Shown piece by piece: positions 1 through 7,257 of a stretch of DNA of 19,478 nt (positions within the stretch are counted from its first letter, which is position 1; each line of letters starts with the position of its first letter). This DNA is from Deltaproteobacteria bacterium (GTDB lineage: Bacteria > Desulfobacterota > DSM-4660 > Desulfatiglandales > Desulfatiglandaceae): contig DREN01000061.1 in NCBI GenBank assembly GCA_011051075.1, forward strand, positions 1-19,478. The letters run 5' to 3'. Both the position numbers and the translations under genes were made by a program. The notes under the pieces are model-generated. The model searched no databases and had not been told where the DNA came from. It saw nothing but the letters and a program-made list of their open reading frames with translations.

Positions 1-2
1 CT

Positions 3-767
3 CTTTCAGCTCTTTTGGGCCTGATCCAGGGGGTTGCGCTGGGGTTCTTGAAGCTTATCCTCTTCATCGCCCTGATCGTCTGTGTGAGCCTGTCCTTCCT
101 CTCCCTCTACAACTATCTCTTAAGCTCCCCCTACATGAAGATAGAGCAGGTGGAGATAAAAGGGATTGATGGGAAGATCGAGGATGAACTGATTGAGATG
201 GCGGGCCTTGATTCCAACCAGAATCTGCTGGGCCTTGACCTTGGCAACCTGAAAAGGAAGATGGAGACCCATCCCTGGATCCGACGGGTCAAGGTGGAAA
301 GACACTTCCCCCATACCCTCAGGATCCAGGCGGAAAAACAGGTCCCCGCGGCACTGGTCCTCACCGACGGGCTCTACTATGTGAACCCCTGGGGGGAGAT
401 ATTCAAACAGGTTTCGCCAGGGGAAGACACGGATCTTCCGATTGTTACGGGCCTTTCCCGGGAAACTTCAAAGGCTGCCGAACAACTTAGGCGAATCGCT
501 CATGTCATCACCGTCCTCAGTTCGGAACAGGATCCCTGGTCGACTAAAGGGGTCTCGGAGATACACCTGAGAAAAAAGGGGGAGGTATCCATCTACTTCA
601 CCCATCTCAGGGCAGAGGTCAGATTCATGTGGAACGAATTGGAGGAAAAGATTGAAGGGCTGAAAAGGGTGGCGGACCATCTCATCCGATCGGGAAGAAT
701 CGACATGGTAACCCATATCAACCTGAACTATGAAGATGGGGCGGTGGTGTCTTTCAGAAAAGGCTGA
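3..767 (+). CDS. ftsQ: Cell division protein FtsQ, 5' end missing
   Basis: FtsQ is a single-pass inner-membrane divisome protein that links FtsL/FtsB to the late division proteins. The reading frame is open to the left edge, so the cytoplasmic N terminus is probably outside the window; a TTG at 15 is an in-frame codon but not a convincing start. Visible are one hydrophobic membrane segment near the start (GFLKLILFIALIVCVSLSFL), then a POTRA-type domain beginning at YMKIEQVEIKG and including HPWIRRVKVERHFPHTL and the EKQVPAAL strand, then a beta domain with YYVNPWGEIF and DLPIVTG. These are standard FtsQ/DivIB landmarks. The position directly before ftsA and ftsZ supports the call. About 250 residues are visible, close to full length for the family. 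Confidence 0.88.
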   Translation, partial: LSALLGLIQGVALGFLKLILFIALIVCVSLSFLSLYNYLLSSPYMKIEQVEIKGIDGKIEDELIEMAGLDSNQNLLGLDLGNLKRKMETHPWIRRVKVERHFPHTLRIQAEKQVPAALVLTDGLYYVNPWGEIFKQVSPGEDTDLPIVTGLSRETSKAAEQLRRIAHVITVLSSEQDPWSTKGVSEIHLRKKGEVSIYFTHLRAEVRFMWNELEEKIEGLKRVADHLIRSGRIDMVTHINLNYEDGAVVSFRKG

Positions 768-880
768 CAGAACGGCCTGTGTGCCTGGTACACCGCAGGG
801 AGAGGAAGCAGGACGTGGAATGAAGCGCCTTTCCTCATGCCGGGGACCTGGCGCAATGGTCAAGGCGAGGTGACGACCCG

Positions 881-2104
881 ATGGCAGGAGACATAATTGT
901 AGGGCTCGACATAGGTACCACCAAGATCTGTGCGGTGGTGGGAGACGTCCGTTCCGACGGGGTAGAGATAATAGGGATGGGGAGCCATCCCTCCGAGGGC
1001 CTTAGAAAGGGGGTGGTCATAAATATCGAGCATACGGTCAACTCCATAAAGGAGGCCATAGAAGAGGCCGAGACCATGGCCGGGTGCGAAATAAGCTCGG
1101 TCTATGCCGGAATAGCCGGGGGCCACATAAAGGGATTCAACACACCGGGAGTCATAGCCCTCAAGGAGAAGGAGGTCACCAAGAAGGATATCGACCGGGT
1201 CATTGAGGCGGCCAGCGCCGTGGCCATACCCATGGACCGGGAGGTAATCCATACCCTGGTTCAGGAGTTCATAGTGGACGACCAGGACGGCATTGTTGAT
1301 CCCCTGGGGATGGCCGGTGTCCGCCTGGAGGCCAAGGTGCACATTGTGACAGGAGCGGTCACATCGGCCCAGAACATCATAAAATGCGCCAACAGGGCCG
1401 GACTGGATGTTTACGATATCGTCCTGGAGTCCCTGGCCTCGAGCGAGGCGGTCCTGACCAAGGAAGAGCGCAGCCTCGGGGCGGCCCTCATAGACTTCGG
1501 GGGCGGGACCACAGACATGGCGCTCTTTTCCAGGGGATCAATCAAGCATACCTCTGTGCTGGCCCTGGGCGGGGATAACCTGACCTACGATATTGCCGTG
1601 GGCCTGAGGACACCCAGCCTGGAGGCGGAAAAGATCAAAATAAGGTATGGGTGCGCCCTCTCCTCCCTAATCGGCAGGGACGACATCATTGAGGTCCCCG
1701 GGGTGGGGGGAAGAAAACCGAGGACCCTTTCCAGGCAGATATTAGGGGAGATCCTGGAGCCCAGGGTGGAAGAGATCTTTTCCCTCATATACGGCGAGCT
1801 GGTACGTTCAGGCTACCAGGAAAGGGCCGGTTCAGGAGTGGTGGTGACGGGCGGATCTGCTGAACTCCCCGGGGTCAGCGAAATAGCCGAGCAGATATTC
1901 AACGCCCCGGCCCGGGTGGGATATCCGAAAGGGATAACAGGGTTGGTGGACCTGATCAACAAGCCCATGTACGCCACCGCCGTGGGCCTGGTGCTTTACG
2001 GGGCAAAGGTAAGCAAGAGAAAGCGGAAATTCCGTATAAGGGATGCCAATATCTTTCACCTCGTAATGCAGAGGATGAAGAGGTGGTTCAAGGATATTGT
2101 TTAG
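881..2104 (+). CDS. ftsA: Cell division protein FtsA
   Basis: FtsA is the actin-like ATPase that tethers FtsZ filaments to the inner membrane and recruits later division proteins. The 407-residue product has the actin-fold phosphate loops DIGTTK (residues 10-15) and DFGGGTTD (205-212), and the VVTGGSAELPG adenosine motif near residue 320. Its C terminus ends in a basic, amphipathic stretch (MKRWFKDIV) that matches the known membrane-targeting helix. The length is typical (E. coli FtsA is about 420 residues). The ATG at 881 follows a purine-rich AAGGCGAGGTGA at 861-872. It lies 113 bases after ftsQ and 101 bases before ftsZ, in normal dcw order. Confidence 0.97.
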   Translation: MAGDIIVGLDIGTTKICAVVGDVRSDGVEIIGMGSHPSEGLRKGVVINIEHTVNSIKEAIEEAETMAGCEISSVYAGIAGGHIKGFNTPGVIALKEKEVTKKDIDRVIEAASAVAIPMDREVIHTLVQEFIVDDQDGIVDPLGMAGVRLEAKVHIVTGAVTSAQNIIKCANRAGLDVYDIVLESLASSEAVLTKEERSLGAALIDFGGGTTDMALFSRGSIKHTSVLALGGDNLTYDIAVGLRTPSLEAEKIKIRYGCALSSLIGRDDIIEVPGVGGRKPRTLSRQILGEILEPRVEEIFSLIYGELVRSGYQERAGSGVVVTGGSAELPGVSEIAEQIFNAPARVGYPKGITGLVDLINKPMYATAVGLVLYGAKVSKRKRKFRIRDANIFHLVMQRMKRWFKDIV

Positions 2105-2174
2105 GGGTTGGTAATTGGGGAATTGAGGAATTGAGGAATTTAGGGATTTAGGAGTTGGGGGATTGGAGGATTTA
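2103..2174. repeat. Imperfect 8-bp tandem repeat array between ftsA and ftsZ
   Basis: Nine consecutive octamers can be read without gaps, starting in the ftsA stop codon. Units 2119-2126 and 2127-2134 are both GGAATTGA; neighbours are GGAATTTA, GGGATTTA, GGAGTTGG, GGGATTGG and AGGATTTA. The + strand is almost free of C. It fills most of the ftsA-ftsZ gap. The minus strand reads as a meaningless Asn/Pro/Ser-rich peptide, so it should not be annotated as a gene. A 16-base piece (2127-2142) recurs exactly at 14567-14582. Confidence 0.85.
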
Positions 2175-2178
2175 TAAT
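2173..2178 (+). promoter_or_regulatory. Candidate -10 box upstream of ftsZ
   Basis: A perfect TATAAT hexamer occurs 27 bases before the ftsZ ATG, at the edge of the octamer array. No good -35 hexamer lies 16-18 bases upstream, because that stretch is repeat sequence. It could give ftsZ its own transcription start, but a chance match in AT-containing repeat DNA is equally possible. Confidence 0.22.
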
Positions 2179-2205
2179 TCATCAGTGAGAGGAAAGGGGG
2201 ACATT

Positions 2206-3492
2206 ATGAAATTCGAGTTCATTGACGAGGTGAAAAAGGAGGCCTACAATGCGAGGATCAAGGTGATGGGCCTGGGAGGCGCCGGAGGAAATGCCATAAA
2301 CAACATGATCAGTTCCAACCTGAAAGGGGTTGAATTTGTCGTGGCAAATACCGACTCCCAGGACCTTGAGCAGTCCCTGTGCTCCCACAAGATCCAGTTG
2401 GGGCCATCCATAACCATGGGCCTTGGGGCGGGGGCAGACCCGGATATCGGCAGGACCTCGGCCGAGGAAAGCATCACAGAACTTAAGGAGGCCCTGGAAA
2501 GATCGGACCTGGTCTTCATAGCAGCGGGCATGGGGGGCGGAACAGGGACGGGCGCCGCCCCTGTTGCGGCCCGTGAGAGCAGGGAGAGCGGCGCGCTTAC
2601 CGTTGCCGTGGTGACAAAGCCCTTCAAGTTCGAGGGAGAGCCGCGAATGAAGAGGGCCCTGTCCGGCATTGAAGCGCTGAAAAATCAGGTGGACGGCCTG
2701 ATAGTCATTCCCAACGAACGCCTCAAGAGCCTGGGAGATAAGGCCACGCCCCTCAAAGACCTTTTTGTCAAGGCAGACGAGGTACTCCTCCAGGCGGTCA
2801 AAGGCATTTCAGACCTGATCATGAGCCGCGGGTTTATAAATCTGGATTTCGCCGATGTGAAAAAGGTCATGGAACAGATGGGGACCGCCCTCATGGGAAT
2901 GGGCAGCGCCGGCGGAGAAAACAGGGCCTGCGAGGCCGCGCAGAAGGCCATCAACAGCCCCCTCCTCGAGGACATATCCATTGATGGTGCAAAAGGGCTC
3001 CTCATGAACATAACAGGACCACCTGACATGACCATGGAGGAGGTGGAGGCGGCCTCTAACTACATAAAGAATGAGGTGAACGATGAGGCGGAGATCTTCT
3101 GGGGGATGGTCCTTGACGATAATCTGGAGGATGAGGTCCAGGTGACGGTGATCGCCACGGGCATCGATGGGCAGCCCAGGCAGAAGGGCAAGGGCCTGCT
3201 CAGGGCCGTATGCAGGGATATCCCTGAACCGAATATCCAGGACTACGATAACGTGGTCAAGCTACGGGATGTGACACCGGAAGATATTGAAGAGGACTGG
3301 GTCGTGAGGAAGAACGGGGTCAGCCTGGACACTGTGAACCTTGATACTCCCACGTTTATGCGGAAGGGGAAGGACCTGCCCGATCCCACGGAGGAAAACA
3401 TCTCCAGGCCCGAAAAGAAAGGATTTTTCAACAGGTTCAGAATGAAGGAGAGTCTTGATTATCCGACCTTCCTGCGGGCCAAGGCAGACTGA
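2206..3492 (+). CDS. ftsZ: Cell division protein FtsZ
   Basis: FtsZ is the tubulin-like GTPase that forms the Z ring. The 428-residue product has the N-terminal nucleotide-binding GLGGAGGNAINNM, the tubulin signature GGGTGTG (residues 110-116), and the T7 catalytic loop NLDFAD (212-217). The ATG at 2206 is chosen because it follows a purine-rich GAGAGGAAAGGGGG and begins just before the conserved core; an upstream in-frame codon at 2155 lies inside the octamer repeat and is unlikely. After a short linker the protein ends in DYPTFLRAKAD, the conserved C-terminal peptide that binds FtsA and other partners. A second similar segment, DTPTFMRKGKD, occurs about 38 residues earlier (residues 380-390), which is unusual. 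Gene order ftsQ-ftsA-ftsZ is standard. Confidence 0.98.
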   Translation: MKFEFIDEVKKEAYNARIKVMGLGGAGGNAINNMISSNLKGVEFVVANTDSQDLEQSLCSHKIQLGPSITMGLGAGADPDIGRTSAEESITELKEALERSDLVFIAAGMGGGTGTGAAPVAARESRESGALTVAVVTKPFKFEGEPRMKRALSGIEALKNQVDGLIVIPNERLKSLGDKATPLKDLFVKADEVLLQAVKGISDLIMSRGFINLDFADVKKVMEQMGTALMGMGSAGGENRACEAAQKAINSPLLEDISIDGAKGLLMNITGPPDMTMEEVEAASNYIKNEVNDEAEIFWGMVLDDNLEDEVQVTVIATGIDGQPRQKGKGLLRAVCRDIPEPNIQDYDNVVKLRDVTPEDIEEDWVVRKNGVSLDTVNLDTPTFMRKGKDLPDPTEENISRPEKKGFFNRFRMKESLDYPTFLRAKAD

Positions 3493-3592
3493 CAGGCCCT
3501 CGGAATTCATGGCCGTATACTCTAAATCTGTTTTGCGGACTCTGCGGTCTTCTGACGGGTCCGGCCTGTCCGGGATCAGGGTGAATTAACAG

Positions 3593-5380
3593 ATGTCAGG
3601 CGATATTATCTCCCTTTACCGGGCCAGGCTCGCCCGGGAAAGGGGAACCGTAATAAAGGATCCCGGGGGAAGGCTCACCATCGCCCTGGCCTACCCCAAC
3701 TACTACCGCCTGGGCATGTCAAACCTGGGCTTTCAGATCGTATACGGCCTCCTGAACAAGAACCCGCGGGTTGTTGCAGAGCGAGCTTTCCTGCCCGAAG
3801 GTCAAGAACTGTCCCTCTACCTCCGGTCGGGGAAGCCGCTTCTTTCCCTGGAGACCCAGAGGCCGCTTCATAAATTTGACCTGCTGGCCTTCTCCCTCTC
3901 CTTTGAAAACGACTACCCAAACGTACTTCAAACCCTGGACCTGGCCCGGATACCCCTCCTGTCTAAGGAGAGATCAGGCCCTGGACCGCTGGTCATGGCA
4001 GGGGGGGTGACCACCTTCCTCAACCCGGAACCCCTTTCCCCCTTCATGGATTTCTTCCTGTTAGGTGAGGCCGAGGGCGGTATGGCTAGGTTTCTTGAAC
4101 TCTTCATGGAGATCAGCCCGAGCACTGTTTCAAAAAGGGATGCCCTTACGGACCTGGCCAGAAATATGCCCGCTCTTTACGTCCCCTCCCTCTACAGGGT
4201 CCAGTATCATAAGGACGGGACCCTGAAGGCCTTTACCCCCAAGGGAGATGGAATCCCTGAGAAGATCGGGGTTGCCCATCCCCCTGAAGGCGGGTTTGCT
4301 GAGAAGGGAGTGCCCATTTCAACCGTCACCACCCCTGATACGGAGTTTGGAAACAAGGTCCTGCTGGAGCTTGGGAGGGGATGTGGACATTCCTGCCGCT
4401 TCTGTGCCGCTGGATACGTGTACCGCCCCCCCAGGTCCTACGGTAACGGGGAACTGAACATCTCCCTGGAAAAGGCCGTTGACAAATCTCGGAATATCGG
4501 CCTGTTGAGCCCCGCCGTATCAGATATACCCGGGGTGGAAAACCTGATGGATGCGATCGTTCAGAGGGGAGGCTCCTTTTCTGTTTCGTCGCTCAGGGCC
4601 GAGACCCTTACCCGGGGGCTCCTTGACAGGCTCAGGTCATCAGGGCAGAGGAGTATCACCGTAGCCCCTGAGGCCGGTTCCGAAAGGCTCAGGAGGACAA
4701 TAAACAAACACCTTACCGAGAGCCAGATCCTTGAGGCCGTGCGCATGATCTCAGGGGCCGGGGACTTTTCCCTCAAGCTCTACTTTCTAATGGGTCTTCC
4801 CACTGAAACAGACAACGATATAAGAGGGATTCCGGAACTTGTAAAAAGGATAAGACATCAGATGGTCAGGGAATCTGCCAAAAGGGGGACCATAGGAAGG
4901 ATCAAACTCAGTGTGAACTGTTTTGTTCCCAAGGCATTTACCCCTTTTCAGTGGTTTCCCATGGACGAGGTGGGGGTCCTCAAGAAAAAGCAGAAATGGC
5001 TCAAAAAATCCCTCACAAAAACCGGAGGTGTTCATGTGGGGGTGGATGTGCCCAGATGGGCCTACGTCCAGACCCTCCTCTCCATGGGAGACAGGCGAAC
5101 CGCATCCATCCTCCTGGCGGCCCACAAGCGAGGAGGAGACTGGACCAGGGCCATGAGGTTCTCAGATATCAACCCGGACTTCTTTGTGTACCGGCCCAAG
5201 AGGGTTGACGAGATGCTCCCCTGGGACTTCATTGACAACGGGATTTCAAAGGAGCACCTGATAAGGGAACGGGACCTGGCCCTCAAGGGAGATGAATCCC
5301 CCATATGCAGCGTGGGCCAGTGCTATCGCTGCGGCGTATGCGTCAGGGAAGGTGCGGCTTCAGCCGCACGGTCGTCTTAG
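3593..5380 (+). CDS. Radical SAM protein, TIGR03960-like (B12-binding-like N terminus)
   Basis: A 595-residue protein with a radical SAM iron-sulfur motif CX3CX2C at C264, C268 and C271 (RGCGHSCRFCAAGYVYRPPR). The N-terminal 240 residues (LAYPNYYRLGMSNLGFQIVY, then LVMAGGVTTFLNPEPLSPFMDF and FLLGEAEGG) look like the cobalamin-binding-like fold that precedes the radical SAM core in this family. Later core elements include VAPEAGSERLRRTINK and LYFLMGLPTETDNDI. The extreme C terminus carries four cysteines, CX4CX2CX2C at 572, 577, 580 and 583, a possible second metal site. The family has no firmly known reaction; many relatives continue into a DUF2344 domain, which is absent here. The gene starts 100 bases after ftsZ with AGGGTGA upstream of ATG 3593. 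Recognition is from memory of the family, not a search. Confidence 0.85.
   Translation: MSGDIISLYRARLARERGTVIKDPGGRLTIALAYPNYYRLGMSNLGFQIVYGLLNKNPRVVAERAFLPEGQELSLYLRSGKPLLSLETQRPLHKFDLLAFSLSFENDYPNVLQTLDLARIPLLSKERSGPGPLVMAGGVTTFLNPEPLSPFMDFFLLGEAEGGMARFLELFMEISPSTVSKRDALTDLARNMPALYVPSLYRVQYHKDGTLKAFTPKGDGIPEKIGVAHPPEGGFAEKGVPISTVTTPDTEFGNKVLLELGRGCGHSCRFCAAGYVYRPPRSYGNGELNISLEKAVDKSRNIGLLSPAVSDIPGVENLMDAIVQRGGSFSVSSLRAETLTRGLLDRLRSSGQRSITVAPEAGSERLRRTINKHLTESQILEAVRMISGAGDFSLKLYFLMGLPTETDNDIRGIPELVKRIRHQMVRESAKRGTIGRIKLSVNCFVPKAFTPFQWFPMDEVGVLKKKQKWLKKSLTKTGGVHVGVDVPRWAYVQTLLSMGDRRTASILLAAHKRGGDWTRAMRFSDINPDFFVYRPKRVDEMLPWDFIDNGISKEHLIRERDLALKGDESPICSVGQCYRCGVCVREGAASAARSS
5352..5369 (+). 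terminator. GC-rich hairpin at the 3' end of the radical SAM gene
   Basis: GTGCGGCT and AGCCGCAC form a perfect 8-bp stem around a 2-base loop, inside the last codons of the radical SAM gene. It encodes most of the low-complexity tail GAASAARSS. It is followed by only a weak T-containing stretch (GGTCGTCTTAGTCTC), so it may be a weak terminator, a 3' stabilising hairpin, or chance. Confidence 0.25.
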
Positions 5381-5612
5381 TCTCATCTCTCATCCATACG
5401 TAAAGAATCAGGTAATGCTCCCATGGAAAAATCAAACTGGTGGATCGCCCCTTGAAATCGGGGGCACGATTGCTGTAAAATCGCGTACTTCGGAATTCGG
5501 TTGTTCGGCATTCGATTGCTCAAATCGATCCATAATAATGAACTTAGTCCGCTTCGCTCACAATTGGAATGCTGGCAGCCTTCACGGCTTGAAATTTGAA
5601 ATTGGAAAGTAG

Positions 5613-5627
5613 TCCCGCAGAGCGGGA
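5613..5627. repeat. REP-like palindrome TCCCGC-loop-GCGGGA (copy 1)
   Basis: TCCCGC and GCGGGA form a 6-bp stem with loop AGA. The same stem recurs at 11219 and 14720, with a loopless form at 14584, always between genes. Confidence 0.6.
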
Positions 5628-5686
5628 TTAGGGAAATCGTTCCAAAACTGAATGTGTTCATCAACAGCACAAAAGGATGAAGGCCA

Positions 5687-5707
5687 AATTTCTAATTTCT
5701 AATTTCA
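5687..5707. repeat. Heptamer tandem repeat, AATTTCT x3
   Basis: Three contiguous 7-base units: AATTTCT, AATTTCT, AATTTCA. Confidence 0.65.
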
Positions 5708-5908
5708 ACGTTCCAATATTCCATGTGGTCGGCGTAAAGAAATATGTTACTAAAACACTTTTATTTTCAATATGTTGTAGCATTTCCGAGACGTCGAATT
5801 ATAACCAAAGAGCCACGAGGAACCAAGGAGGGGATTTCGTACTCCATAATCCCAATAATCGAGGGATACTATCTTAGAAAAATATTTTGGAGCGGAGGTG
5901 TTATCTGG

Positions 5909-5929
5909 TTGATCCTTGATGCTTGATGG
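5909..5929. repeat. Heptamer tandem repeat, TTGATSS x3
   Basis: Three contiguous 7-base units: TTGATCC, TTGATGC, TTGATGG. Same period as the arrays on either side but a different sequence. Confidence 0.6.
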
Positions 5930-5957
5930 AAAAAAGGGATGATTCCGTATAGACATC

Positions 5958-5995
5958 CAGTATCCAGAAACCAGTATCCAGTATCCAGTATCCAG
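5958..5995. repeat. Heptamer tandem repeat, CAGTATC x5
   Basis: Five 7-base units plus a partial one: CAGTATC, CAGAAAC, then three CAGTATC and a final CAG. A further isolated CAGTATC lies at 6013-6019. The array ends about 107 bases before the hydrolase start codon. Confidence 0.85.
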
Positions 5996-6102
5996 CCCCG
6001 CCTGTGGCAGGACCAGTATCTGACCTCGGTGAACCTCGGCTTTCTCTTTATGGCAATGGATGGGTGTACCCCAAAAAACATTATCTTAAAGGCTATAGAT
6101 CA

Positions 6103-6675
6103 ATGCTCAGACAATTAGTAGTCGGGCCCTACCAGGCCAACTGTTATATCCTGGGACATAAGGAAACCGGAGAGGGCCTGGTCATTGATCCCGGTGATGA
6201 GGTCTTCCGCATTGTCAAGGAGATCACCCGCTCCGGACTCAAGATCCGCCATATCCTCATTACCCACGGCCATATTGATCACGTGGGAGGTGCGAAGGAG
6301 CTGAGAAGAATCACCGGGGCCCCGGCGCTGATCCATCCCCTTGACGCCATGGGCCTGGGGTTTGAACCGGACGGCCACCTTTCCGATGCTCAGGAAATCC
6401 CCATAGGGAATTTCAGCCTCTCCGTGATCCACACGCCTGGCCACTCCCCGGGCGGGGTCTGCTTCCACGGCCCCGGTGTGGTTTTTACCGGCGATACCCT
6501 GTTCGCAGGCTCCATCGGGAGGACCGACTTTCCACGCGGTAACCATCACCAGTTAATACGGGGGGTCATGGAAAAGATCTTTCCCCTGGGGGATGACCTG
6601 AGGGTGTATCCGGGTCACGGACCCCACACCACCATCGGCGCAGAGAGAAGGCATAACCCCTTTTTCAGACGATAA
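6103..6675 (+). CDS. Metallo-beta-lactamase-fold hydrolase (glyoxalase II-like)
   Basis: A compact 190-residue hydrolase of the MBL superfamily, probably cytoplasmic because no signal peptide is seen. It has the two-metal signature THGHIDH (H55, H57, D59, H60), H114 in HTPGHSPGG, D131 in FTGDTLF, and H172 in VYPGHGPHTTIG, so the full set of metal ligands is present. The family hydrolyses thioesters such as S-lactoylglutathione or related substrates; the true substrate cannot be read from sequence, and the protein lacks the C-terminal glutathione-binding domain of classical GloB. The frame stays open upstream of 6103, but that part comes from intergenic DNA, while MLRQLVVGPYQANCYILG is the usual start of the family. 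A weak AAAGG lies about 10 bases upstream. Confidence 0.9.
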   Translation: MLRQLVVGPYQANCYILGHKETGEGLVIDPGDEVFRIVKEITRSGLKIRHILITHGHIDHVGGAKELRRITGAPALIHPLDAMGLGFEPDGHLSDAQEIPIGNFSLSVIHTPGHSPGGVCFHGPGVVFTGDTLFAGSIGRTDFPRGNHHQLIRGVMEKIFPLGDDLRVYPGHGPHTTIGAERRHNPFFRR

Positions 6676-6757
6676 CCCCCATTCACTGTTGACGCAACCG
6701 CCGTATTGGCCTATGGTACCCGTGTCACACAATTTATCCACCCGAAAGGAGACGGAG

Positions 6758-7246
6758 ATGAACCTGTACCACATCAAAGACGAAGATGAATGGCAGCAGA
6801 TCCTTGACGATCTGTGCCAGGCCCTTGAAATGCCCACCGCCCTGGTGGACACCAGCAGCTTTGTTCTTCAGGAAAGCGGTGAACGGCACGAACTCTGCGC
6901 GGCGATCCGGTCGAAAATGGAATCTCTCATTGGCATATGCGCCAAGACCCAGAAGTTCATGGCAAAGGAGGCAAGGGAGACAAGGAGGCCCGTGATCGTG
7001 GCCTGCGAGGCAAATATGACCAAATGCCTGATCCCCGTATTTGCCGATAGGGAGTTCATGGGCTCTGTTGTGGTATGCGGCACGGCCATCCCGGGAAAGG
7101 AGATCCCAAGCGCAACGATTAGCGAGAGCATAGATCTGAGCGAAGATGAGATAAAGCCCATGATAACCAGGATACCGGTTATGGATAAGGAAAAGGTGGC
7201 CCAGGTGTCAGACCAAACCTTTGAGGAGATCCACTCCGGTTCATAA
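6758..7246 (+). CDS. Free-standing PocR-like sensory domain protein
   Basis: A 162-residue protein that consists almost entirely of a PocR-type ligand-binding domain. The key region is LIGICAKTQKFMAKEARE, then RRPVIVACEANMTKCLIPVF and GSVVVCGTAIPG, matching the Cys-containing pattern of this PAS-like family. Cysteines lie at residues 20, 47, 61, 83, 90 and 107. There is no DNA-binding, kinase or cyclase output domain, whereas most PocR domains are fused to one. The start at 6758 follows a strong AAAGGAGACGGAG; an earlier in-frame ATG at 6689 lacks this. It ends 11 bases before the EndoQ-UvrD gene, so the two are probably co-transcribed. Its ligand and any link to DNA repair are unknown. The call rests on motif resemblance. 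Confidence 0.72.
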   Translation: MNLYHIKDEDEWQQILDDLCQALEMPTALVDTSSFVLQESGERHELCAAIRSKMESLIGICAKTQKFMAKEARETRRPVIVACEANMTKCLIPVFADREFMGSVVVCGTAIPGKEIPSATISESIDLSEDEIKPMITRIPVMDKEKVAQVSDQTFEEIHSGS

Positions 7247-7257
7247 CAAGGCGCGGC

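Larger units (their letters stand above)
5381..6102. other. Gene-poor, AT-richer intergenic region with several short repeat arrays
   Basis: No reading frame here looks like a protein. The DNA is clearly more AT-rich than the genes on either side. It contains a REP-like palindrome (5613-5627), three heptamer tandem arrays (5687-5707, 5909-5929, 5958-5995) and loosely repetitive TTCGGAATTCGG/TTCGGCATTCG sequence near 5491-5516. A possible weak promoter for the downstream hydrolase is TTGATG (5923-5928) with TATAGA (5948-5953), but the 19-base spacing is too long to trust. Peptides translated from this region are low-complexity artefacts of the repeats. Confidence 0.7.

Noticed and set aside
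1832..2182. 116-codon minus-strand frame over the ftsA end
   Set aside because: Antisense of ftsA plus an Asn/Ser/Pro-rich peptide from the octamer repeat.
2155..2205. Earlier in-frame start for ftsZ at 2155
   Set aside because: The extra 17 residues come from the octamer array and have no FtsZ character; ATG 2206 has the purine-rich site.
3491..3570. GACAGGCC / GGCCTGTC inverted repeat after ftsZ
   Set aside because: Eight-base arms are 64 bases apart with no T-run; too weak to call a terminator or operator.
5292..5612. 106-codon + strand frame crossing the radical SAM stop
   Set aside because: It is out of frame with the real gene and then reads low-complexity intergenic sequence.
6004..6102. 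Upstream extension of the metallo-hydrolase to 6004
   Set aside because: The added residues come from repeat-bearing intergenic DNA, and the family normally begins at the residues encoded from 6103.
5381..6102. Insertion sequence or decayed transposon in the AT-richer gap
   Set aside because: No transposase-like peptide, terminal inverted repeats or target duplication could be seen.
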